Shown here: in pieces, positions 46,801-58,800 of the stretch
How the letters are laid out: the number at the start of each line of letters is the position of its first letter
How positions within the stretch are numbered: the stretch's first letter is position 1
Assembly (NCBI RefSeq): GCF_026151205.1
Contig: NC_087073.1
Location: 22,886,987-22,950,986 of the forward strand
Direction: 5' to 3'
From: Bolinopsis microptera
Taxonomy: Eukaryota > Ctenophora > Tentaculata > Lobata > Bolinopsidae
Length of the DNA stretch: 64,000 nt
Notes under the pieces: model-generated
What the model was told of the DNA's origin: nothing
What the model saw: the letters and a program-made list of their open reading frames with translations, nothing else
Database searches by the model: none
Made by a program: the position numbers and the translations under genes

Positions 46801-49800
46801 AGGTATTGCAATATCTATCTTAGCTTCTCATTAGGTATTGCAATATCTATCTTAGCTTCTCATTAAGTATTGCAATATCTATCTTAGCTTTTCATTAAGT
46901 ATTGCAATATCTATCTTAGCTTCTCATTAAGTATTGCAATATCTATCTTAGCTTCTCATTAAGTATTGCAATATCTATCTTAGCTTCTCATTAAGTATTG
47001 CAATATCTATCTTAGCTTCTCATTAAGTATTGCAATATCTATCTTAGCTTCTCATTAATTATTGCAATATCTTTCTTAGCTTCTCATTAAGTATTGCAAT
47101 ATCTATCTTAGCTTCTCATTAGGTATTGCAATATCTATCTTAGCTTCTCATTAAGTATTGCAATATCTATCTTAGCTTCTCATTAAGTATTGCAATATCT
47201 ATCTTAGCTTCTCATTAGGTATTGCAATATCTATCTTAGCTTCTCATTAAGTATTGCAATATCTTTCTTAGCTTCTCATTAATTATTGCAATATCTATCT
47301 TAGCTTCTCATTAAGTATTGCAATATCTTTCTTAGCTTCTCATTAATTATTGCAATATCTATCTTAGCTTCTCATTAAGTATTGCAATATCTATCTTAGC
47401 TTCTCATTAAGTATTGCAATATCTATCTTAGCTTCTCATTAAGTATTGCAATATCTATCTTAGCTTCTCATTAAGTATTGCAATATCTATCTTAGCTTCT
47501 CATTAAGTATTGCAATATCTATCTTAGCTTCTCATTAGGTATTGCAATATCTATCTTAGCTTCTCATTAGGTATTGCAATATCTATCTTAGCTTCTCATT
47601 AGGTATTGCAATATCTATCTTAGCTTCTCATTAAGTATTGCAATATCTATCTTAGCTTCTCATTAAGTATTGCAATATCTATCTTAGCTTCTCATTAAGT
47701 ATTGCAATATCTATCTTAGCTTCTCATTAGGTATTGCAATATCTATCTTAGCTTCTCATTAAGTATTGCAATATCTATCTTAGCTTCTCATTAGGTATTG
47801 CAATATCTATCTTAGCTTCTCATTAAGTATTGCAATATCTATCTTAGCTTCTCATTAAGTATTGCAATATCTATCTTAGCTTCTCATTAAGTATTGCAAT
47901 ATCTATCTTAGCTTCTCATTAAGTATTGCAATATCTATCTTAGCTTCTCATTAAGTATTGCAATATCTATCTTAGCTTCTCATTAATTATTGCAATATCT
48001 ATCTTAGCTTCTCATTAAGTATTGCAATATCTATCTTAGCTTCTCATTAAGTATTGCAATATCTATCTTAGCTTCTCATTAAGTATTGCAATATCTATCT
48101 TAGCTTCTCATTAAGTATTGCAATATCTATCTTAGCTTCTCATTAGGTATTGCAATATCTATCTTAGCTTCTCATTAGGTATTGCAATATCTATCTTAGC
48201 TTCTCATTAATTATTGCAATATCTATCTTAGCTTCTCTAAATTGAGATCTCCAGACACTTGGTTGTGTCTAACATTGGATGAGCATTATATTAAGTTGAC
48301 CAAAAGGTATAAGCCCTTGAACATGTTGAAAGTAAATACTGAGTTTACCCGCATTCCCCACATTTGCACTTAGAGGAAGCGGTCCAGGGTTAACAATACC
48401 AGGATTTACTATTATTACCAAGATAAGATTCATCCCAAGCAGCCAGATTATGCATTCTGTAAAAGCTTTGCCCATTTTACCATTAAATGGACTATTCCTA
48501 TATGTTGAATTCCGACAGAACTTATGTAACCACAGGCAAACCTTAAATAACTTACGTAATTATTGCACATAAATTTCAAAGAATATAGATATTTCGTGGA
48601 TCTAAATATTAACTGTTTCAGGTGTCGTTCTTCAAGTTGTGGTGGGAGGAGCAGGATATGGACGTTAGACTGGACATGAGAAGGTCGTTAAATTTAAAAT
48701 TTGGGAATAGCTAGCTAGCCGTAGCTATGCGCCTGTTTCCACTCTAACAACTCTAATAGCGCATTAATATGATAATTTCAACTAAAGGCAACTTTAAATG
48801 TGCTCAGCTATGTTTTGTTCGACAAGCTCCATTTTAATCGTTTTAATAAGATCTAATCTTGTGTGAGTTTTGACTTTGAATTTATAACACTTATTATATA
48901 CATATATATTTTTTGAGTAAACATTGGCTGGTACTTCGGGCCGGTCCCCAACAAAAAAGGTATAGTAAGGTATAGTATGCTGCACCCTGTAAAGTAGGGT
49001 AACTATGCTGCACCCTATATAGTAAGGTATAGTATGCTGCACCCTATATAGTAAGGTATAGTATGCTGCACCCTGTAAAGTAGGGTAACTATGCTGCACC
49101 CTATATAGTAAGGTATAGTATGCTGCACCCTATATAGTAAGGTATAGTATGCTGCACCCTGTAAAGTAGGGTAACTATGCTGCACCCTATATAGTAAGGT
49201 ATTAGTGCTTTTCATGCAACAAGTAAAACAAATCCTTTATGTCATGTTTCCAGGGTTTGGACTGGAATTGCCTGCTTAAAGAACCTCCATCGCATTACAT
49301 TACATAATTTTCTGAAACATATATTACATTTACAATAAATTATGCAATATCACAACATTACAATCAACAAAATAAATTTAATCGCAGAATCTCAAATGCA
49401 AATAATCGTAAATTAAACACAAAAAACAAACAACAGAAAACAACTTAAACATGCAATAAATGAATATACGAATGCGCATCTTTTGTCAACTTACTCCTTC
49501 ATAAAATTAATTTTTGACAAAAAAATTTTTTTAGACGGTAAAATAATGGTTACTAATTTATAAGTCACAAATAATAAATCAATACAAATTAATCACAAAT
49601 ACTAGAATAATTAATAGATATTAGGTAACTTATATAACTGAAAAACGATATATGTCGATACAAATTACAAAATAATATTAGGTGATTGAAACATTTCAAT
49701 AAATTCATCATAAATATCACTACCATATTTACCCCAAATATTTAATCTTGATTTATAAAACTTGACAAACTTGTTGCGCAAAGCAGCTAACTTAAATCCT

Positions 49801-52800
49801 TGCGCAACCAATTTACCTAAAAGTTCGGTAACACAATTTTTGAAACCCTTAAGTGTCGAATTAATTCTGGCTAATCGTACTAATTGAGAAATAAATATTC
49901 CATAAGACAAATTATTTGGAACGTTTCCATCCAAAAAAGGATAAGATATAACTTTAAAATTATAATCTTTTCTTTTATCATATAACGTCACTCTAAACTT
50001 TCCTTGATAAATACTAATGTTTAAGTCTAGATAGCAACATTTACGAGCCGAAATATTAGTATTATTTACTATCATTTCCTTAGGATAAATATCTTCTAAT
50101 ACATTCTGTAATAAATTGAAATCATTAAAAACTATCAAATCATCTTGATAACGAAAAGTGTCTTTTAATCTTTTTAGATTTTCTGTATCCCCTTGTTCTA
50201 TCAAAAGTTTAATATATTTATATTCGTAAACATGTAAATAAACATTAGCTATTTGTGGTGCTGCATTGGTACCCATTGGTATTCCAATAACTTGTCTATA
50301 AATTTGACCCTGATAAGTAACATAAGAATTATCAATCAAATAATTAAGACATTCCAAAAGTGTATCTTTAGAAAAATGAACTTTATTTTTACTAACATTA
50401 TCAGAGAAATAGGCCTTCTTAGTATAAAGATTAGGAATAATATAAGACTTATCTTTAAAATCAAATACTCTTTCTACAAACATACGAAGATTATCCTTCA
50501 ATTGAATATGAGGAATAGATGTATATAAAGTTGAAAAATCATAAGTACTGACAGACTTTAAACCTTTCTGGGTATTATCATAACTAAGAAAATCTAAGAT
50601 AGGCTCATTATTATCAATAACAAAATAATCATTTCTAACGTGAAATTTATTATCATATATAGATTTATTTTTAGCTGAGTGAAGCATAGATTTAATACAA
50701 ATGCTAAGATAGACTGATAATTGTTGTAAACTACTTCCACTACCAGACGTTATATATCTAACTCCGACTGGCTTTTTATGCTGTTTTGGTGTAATATATA
50801 AATAAGGTAATTTGCTATTATCTTCATCAAATTTAATACGATGTTTAAGTAAGAATGCTTTATGCTCATTAATTATATCATCTTCTGAACGATTAACTTT
50901 AGTAAATGTATTCGATGATAATTCCTTTTCAATCATACTAATATAGAACTTTTTACAAACAATAGTAATATTATTTTTGGCTTTATCGGTAGGAACCAAT
51001 ACAAAATCTTTATGAAGCTCATCTGCACCCTGTAAAGTAGAGTAACTATGCTGCACCCTATATAGTAAGGTATACTATGCTGCACCCTCTCAGGTTGGCA
51101 CAGGAGGGTAGGTTTGAGTTGGGTAACTATGCTGCACCCTCTCAGGTTGGCACAGGAGGGTAGGTTTGAGTTGGGTAACTATGCTGCACCCTCTCAGGTT
51201 GGCACAGGAGGGTAACTACTAACTATGGTGCACCCTCTCAGGTTGGCACAGGAGGGTAGGTTTGAGTTTGTACAAGGAGGATGGGTGCAGAATGACGAAG
51301 CTAATACGCATTACTTTGCTATTTTCAATCAAATGTTGGACGGTCACGACTGGTTAAAGAAGAACATACCAGGTTTCTCTCTTACTATAGTCACGCAACT
51401 GATCACATTAAAATAGTAATCCTTCATCACGGGATTTTACGAATTAATAAATGAAAGTAATACTTTTTTGCATTAATTATTTAATGTTAAGACCGAATCT
51501 AAACTCTTATTTCAGAGGCGATGCCAAAGTCGGGTTGGGCCATTGATCCGTTTGGTTTGTCTCCTACAATGGGCTATGTTAACAAACTGTTCGGACTTAC
51601 TGGAATGCACATCCAGGTTTAGTCCCCACAAGGACTCTTAGTGTACTACTATACTAATTTACTACTATGCTAGTCCCCACAGTTCATCTACTCATATCTT
51701 GAAATGTGTTAATCAAATGTTCGCGTGAACAATTGTTCAACATTTTCTATTTTAACTCAATTGTACATCGACATTCGACAGGTGTTTGACAATTTCTACA
51801 AAACTCTACATTTACACGGACTGTGTCACGTGTTGCTGTGGTAACATGTGACACAGTGTTGCTGTGTTGCTGTGGTAACACGAGTATTTCAGAGGGTGCA
51901 CTATGCTGTTAAGAACCATCTGGCACAAACTAAGAATTTAGATTTCAGATGGAGGCAATCCTGGGGTGAGTCTGTAGAGTTAGTAATTAGTTACACTATT
52001 TAGGTCTATTGGGGTCTATAGATAAAAAAGATGTGGGCGAAAATTGCCTGCATAAATGTGTCTTCGAGTCTGTAGTCACACCCTCATTTTGTTTGTTTGT
52101 GATTGTTGGAAACTAATGCTTCGCGATAAACGCCCGCTTGTGGATATAATACATATCATACTCGCCTCGCGGGCGAAAGTTTCATGGGTTTGTGAACAAC
52201 AATCTTCAGAAGATTGTTGTTCACACATCCAAGAAACTTTTAGTTCCTGACGAAAACATCGTTAACTTTGTCACGCTTCTATATACAGGGTGGCCCAAAA
52301 GTGACTACCCACACGCAACCTCTTAATAACTCACGTAATTCGTCTCCAAATTGCACCAAAATTTCAGAGATTATAGATATGGGTCAAACTTAGATTTCCT
52401 GAAAGTTTCGTAAGCCACGCCCAATTACATTGGGCGTGGCGTGACACTCCCTCTTTTTCACTATTGTCTTCATAAAATGAGAACGCTTTAAGCTAAGAAC
52501 TCAAAATTTTTTGCACACATTTGGCTTGATAATTGAAAACCTTTCCCAAAGTTGTAAGTTCATTGGTTAAATAATGGCTGAGTTATGACCATTTCAAAAC
52601 TCATCGGATACGTGATCCGAGCACTCAGTCAGTGATCTCTGCACTTGGTTAATGGCCTGTTTGGCTCACATGCACCGCTTGATTGGTATATATATATAAT
52701 TATGATATACAATATATTATTAAGAAACTGTTTACACCATTAAAATATTCAAAACCCCTAAAAGAAATCAAGTCATCCTAAAATGGTGATCAGTACAGAT

Positions 52801-55800
52801 CAAGACAGCTAGAGTTAAAATTTGTTCCTCCAAGCAACTCTATCATTCGGCTAATATCTTAAGCTTATTAAGATCATTCAAAGAGTAAGTTTTTAAACCT
52901 CTACAGGTCAAATCATTCACAATAATCTTGAACAAATTCTTACGATGCGCACCGACGCGCCCTTTACAGTTTGTTGTGACAGCAAACTTTAACGCTAATG
53001 CAGCGGGGGAGTCATCAGCACTACGCAAGATATGACCTAGGAGCTTCCACCTTGCTTTAGGGACACGATCTGATAGCTTAACTGAGTTACATCTTAGGTA
53101 TAAGTTTGCATTGGATATTGTTCCATGAGGCCAATAAATGTTCAGTAATATATAATATATACCTGTTTATATAAATAGCACTATCATATTATTATAATTT
53201 ACTAGAATATCACTCAATAAGACACACAATACTTCAGATTCTGAAGGAACGACAGATATGCTAACTCACCTGGGCCCTTTCGTGTCGTACGGACAACAAC
53301 ACTCCTGCGGGCCTGACCCTGACGTTAGTTCCTTATTTGGGCATCACGTGGGGTAACACATTGTTAACATTACCTTATTTGGGCATCACGTGGGGTAACA
53401 CGTTGTTAACATTACCTTATTTGGGCATCACGTGGGGTAACACGTTGTTAACATTACCTTATTTGGGCATCACGTGGGTAACACGTGTTAACATTACCTT
53501 ATTTGGGCATCACGTGGGGTAACACGTTGTTAACATTACCTTATTGGGCATCACGTGGGGTAACACGTTGTTAACATTACCTTATTTGGGCATCACGTGG
53601 GGTAACACGTTGTTAACATTACCTTATTTGGGCATCACGTGGGGTAACACATTGTTAACATTACCTTATTTGGGCATCACGTGGGGTAACACGTTGTTAA
53701 CATTACCTTATTTGGGCATCATGTGGGGTAACACATTGTTAACATCACCTTATTTGGGCATCACGTGGGGTAACACGTTGTTAACATTACCTTATTTGGG
53801 CATCACGTGGGGTAACACATTGTTTAACATTACCTTATTTGGGCATCACGTGGGGTAACACGTTGTTAACATTACCTTATTTGGGCATCACGTGGGGTAA
53901 ACACATTGTTAACATCACCTTATTGGGCATCACGTGGGGTAACACGTTGTTAACATTACCTTCTTTGGGCATCACGTGGGGTAACACATTGTTAACATCA
54001 CCTTATTTGGGCATCACGTGGGGTAACACGTTGTTAACATTACCTTATTTGGGCATCACGTGGGGTAACACGTTGTTAACATTACCTTATTTGGCATCAC
54101 GTGGGTAACACGTTGTTAACATTACCTATTTGGGCATCACGTGGGGTAACACGTTGTTAACATACCTTATTTGGGCATCACGTGGGGTAAGACATTGTTA
54201 ACATTACCTTATTTGGGCATCACGTGGGGTAACACGTTGTTAACATTACCTTATTAGAGAATCACGTGGGGTAACACGTTGTTAACATTACCTTATTTGG
54301 GCATCACGTGGGGTAACACGTTGTTAACATTACCTTATTTGGGCATCACGTGGGGTAACACGTTGTTAACATTACCTTATTTGGGCATCACGTAGTGTAA
54401 CACATTGTTAACATTACCTTATTTGGGCATCACGTGGGGTAACACGTTGTTAACATTACCTTATTTGGGCATCACGTGGGGTAACACATTGTTAACATTA
54501 CCTTATTTGGGCATCACGTGGGGTAACATGTTGTAACATTACCTTATTTGGGCATCACGTGGGGTAACACGTTGTTAACATTACCTTATTTGGGCATCAC
54601 GTAGGGTAACACATGTTAACATTACCTTATTTGGGCATCACGTGGGGTAACACATTGTTAACATAATTACCTTATTTGGGCATCACGTGGGGTAACACGT
54701 TGTTAACATTACCTTATTTGGGCATCACGTGGGGTAACACGCTGTTAACATGACCTTATTTGGGCATCACGTGGGGTAACACATTGTTAACATTACCTTA
54801 TTTGGGCATCACGTGGGGTAACACATTGTTAACATAATTACCTTATTTGGGCATCACGTGGGGTAAACACGTTGTTAACATTACCTTATTTGGGCATCAC
54901 GTGGGTAACACGCTGTTAACATTACCTTATTTGGGCATCACGTGGGGTAACACGTTGTTAACATTACCTTATTGTTAACCTAAGTGTTAACATATTACTT
55001 GAAGACTTTTTCTTTCTGTCACACTCACGGAGACTATACTTTCAGGTTTGCTGCATGTTTAACTTTATGGATAGAGGAACGGGGGATTCAGGGAATGATT
55101 TAAAGAGCGGCAGTTTACTTGTTCCATACTACAGAGGAGAACGTTGTAGAGAGCGTTAGTTTACTAGTCCCCTACTACAGAGGAGAACGTTGTAGAGAGG
55201 TTAGTTTACTGGTCCCTACTACGAGGAGAACGTTGAGAGAGAGTTAGTTTACTGGTCCCTACTACAGAGGAGAAACGTTGTAGAGAGGTTAGTTTACTGG
55301 TCCCTACTACAGAGGAAGAACGTTGTAGAGAGGTTAGTTTACTAGTCCCCTACTACAGAGGAGAACGTTGTAGAGAGGTTAGTTTTACTGGTCCCTACTA
55401 CAGAGGAGAACGTTGTAGAGAGGTTAGTTTACTGGTCCCTACTACAGAGGGAACGTTGTAGAGAGGTTAGTTTACTGGTCCCTACTACAGAGGAGAACGT
55501 TGTAGAGAGGTTAGTTTACTAGTCCCTACTACAGAGGAGAACGTTGTAGAGAGGTTAGTTTTACTAGTCCCTACTACAGCGGAGACGTTGTAGAGAGGTT
55601 AGTTTACTGGTCCCTACTACAGAGGAGAACGTTGTAGAGAGGGTTAGTTTACTGGTCCCTACTACAGAGGAGAACGTTGTACGAGAGGTTAGTTTACTAG
55701 GTCCCTACTACAGAGGAGAACGTTGTAGAGAGGTTAGTTTACTAGTCCCTACTACAGAGGAGAACGTTGTAGAGAGGTTAGTTTACAGGTCCTTACTACA

Positions 55801-58800
55801 GAGGAGAACGTTGTAGAGAGGTTAGTTTACTGGTCCCTACTACAGAGGAGAACGTTGTAGAGAGGTAGTTTACTAGTCCCTACTACAGAGGATAACGTTG
55901 TAGAGAGGTTAGTTTACTAGTCCCCTACTACAGAGGAGAACGTTGTAGAGAGGTTAGTTTACTTGGTCCCTACTACAGAGGAGAACGTTTAGAGAGGTTA
56001 GTTTGGGAACCCCCCTATTTAAGAGGGGGAACTTTGGTAGAGAGGTTAGTTTACTGGCCCCGTATTACAGAGGAGAAAATTTTTTGGAGGGGTTAGTTTA
56101 GGCCCATACTACAGGGGGAAAAACGTTTAGAGGGGGTTATTTTAACTAGTCCCTACTACAGAGGGGGAATACGTTTTTGGAGAGGTTGGGTTACGGGGCC
56201 CTAAAAAGAGGGAACCCCAAAGGTTTAGAGAGGTTATTTTTACGGGTCCCTACTACAGAGGAGAACTTTGGGTTAGAGGGTTTTTTTTAAATGGGGCCCT
56301 TTTCAGGGAGAAGGTTTTTAAAAGGGTTGGGGTTTTACTATCCCTACTACAGGGGGAAACTTTGGAGAGGGGTTTAGTTTACTGGCCCTCCCAACAGGGG
56401 AAAAAGGGTTTTAGAGGGGGTTAGTTTCTGGTCCCTATACGGGGGGGAAAACGTTGTAGAGAGGTTATTTTACTGGCCCCTTTCTACAGAGGAGAACGTT
56501 GTAGAAAAGGTTTTATTTACTAGTCCCCTACTCAAAAGGAGAACTTTTGTAAAAGGGGTTTTGTTTCCCTAGTCCCCCCACAGGGGGGAAAAATTTGTAA
56601 AAGGGTTAGTTTACGGGGCCCTTTACAACGGGGAACTTGTTGAGGGGTTTTGTTTTGGGTCCCTCCCAACAGAGGAGAACGTTGTAGAGGGGGTTGTTTA
56701 CTAGTCCCTACTACAGAGGAGAACGTTGTAAAAGGGGTTTTGGGTTTACTAGCCCCAAATAAAAGGGGAAAAAAAATTTTTGGTAGAGGGTTTTTTACTA
56801 GCCCCTATTTCAAGGAAAAACTTGAGAGGGGGTTTTAGTTTCGGTCCTTTTACAGGGGAAAAGAACTTTGGGTAAAAGGGGTTTATTTTAAATGGCCCCT
56901 ACTACAGAGGAGAACGTTGTAGAGAGGTTAGTTTACTAGTCCTTACTACAGAGAGAACGTTGTAGAGAGGTTAGTGTACTAGTCCCTACTACAGAGGAGA
57001 ACGTGTAGAGAGGTTAGTTTACTGGTCCCTACTACAGAGGAGAACGTTTAGAGAGGTTTAGTTTACTAGTCCCTACTACAGAGGAGAACGTTGTAGAGAG
57101 GTTAGTTTAACTGGTCCCTACTACAGAGGAGAACGTTGTAGAGAGGTTAGTTTAACTGGTCCCTACTACAGAGGAGAACTTTGTAGAGAGGTTAGTTTAC
57201 TGGTCCCTTCTACAGAGGAGAACGTTGTAGAGAGGTTAGTTTACTAGTCCCTACTACAGAGGAGAACGGAAAGAGGGTTTAGTTTACTGGTCCCTATTTA
57301 AAACGGAGAACTTTTAGAGGGGTTTGTTTCTGGTCCCTACTACGAGGGAAATTTGGAGGTTTTTTTTACGGGGCCCCTACTTCGAGGAGAACGTTGTAGA
57401 GGGGTTTATTTTACTAGTCCCTACTACAGGGGAGAACTTTTGAAAAAGGGGTTATTTTCTAGTCCTACTAAAAGGGGAGAACGTTGTAAAAGAGGTTTTT
57501 TTACAGGCCCTTACTCCCAGGGGGGGGGGGGAAACGTTGTAGAGGGGTTTTGTTTCCCGGTCCCATTTACAGAGGAAAACCTTTTTTTGAGGGGTTTAAA
57601 TTTTTAAATTGTCCCTACACAGAGGAAAAAACGTTGTAGAGGGTTATTTTAAATAGCCCAACTAAAGGGAAAGAACGTTGTAGAGGGTTATTTTAAAAGG
57701 CCCCCTTAACTACAAAAAGGTTGTAGAGGGGTTAGTTTCCTAGTCCCTACTAAAAGGGGGAAAACCCGTTGTAGAGAGGTTATTTACTGGTCCCTATTTC
57801 AGGGGAGAAGTTGTAGAGGGGAAATTTTTTCCAGTCCTTAAACAAGGGAACGTTGTAAAAGAGGTTAGTTTACGGGGCCCACTACAAGGTAACGTTTTTA
57901 GAGGGGGTTAGTTTACGGGACCCTACTACAAGGGTGAAACCCGTTTTTAAGAGGTTATTTTTACTGGCCCCTACTACAAGGAAACTTTGGTAGAGGGTTG
58001 TTTCCAAGACCCAAAACCAAAACAGAGGAGAACTTTTTAGAAAAGGTTAGTTTACGGGGTCCCAACTACAGAGGAAACGTTGTAGAGAGGTTAGTTTACT
58101 GGCCCCTTTACTACAGGGAAAGAACGTTGTGGGAGAGGTTAGTTTATGGCCGCTACAAACGGGGAAAAGAACGTTTTTGGGGTTTATTTTTATGGTCCCA
58201 ATACAGAGGAGAACGTTGGGGGAGTGGGAAATTTTTAAAGGTCCCACTTACAGAGGAGAACGTTAGAGGGGTTTTTTTCGGGGTCCCTAAACAGAGGGAA
58301 ACTTTGAGAGGGTTGGGGTTTTCTAGTCCCTACAAACAGGGGAAAGAACGTTTTTAAAGGGGGTTATTTTAAAGGGTCCCTACTCCCGGGGAAACTTTTG
58401 GGGGGAGATTTTTGGGGTTTCGGTCCCTACTACAGGGGGAAACGTTGTAGAGGGGTGTTTGTTTTATGTCCCTACTACAGGGGGGTTTTGTTTAGGGGGT
58501 TGGGTTAAACTATCCCCCTACTACAGGGAAAACGTTTTTAGAGAGGGTTTTATTTGTCCCAAATTTCAGAGGGGGAAGGGGTAGAGGGTTTTTTTTACAG
58601 GCCCTTTAACAACGGGAGAACGTTTTAGAGAGGTTTTTTAAAAGGCCCCTACACAGAGGAGAACGTTGTAGGGGAGGTAGTTTTTTAATTTTTGGCCAAC
58701 AGACAAGGGGAACGTTGTAAAAGGTTAGTTTACTAGTCCCTAACAGAGGAGAACGTTTTTTGGGGGGAATTTGTTTACGGGGTTCCCTACTACGGGAGGA

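Noticed and set aside
41693-48238. CRISPR array
   Set aside because: Units are contiguous without unique spacers and lie in a eukaryotic intron. It is an ordinary minisatellite.
53337-54108. Plus-strand ORFs with GITWGNTLLTLPYL repeats
   Set aside because: They lie in the intron 11 array. A unit length of 42 keeps the frame open, but flanking splice sites place it in an intron.
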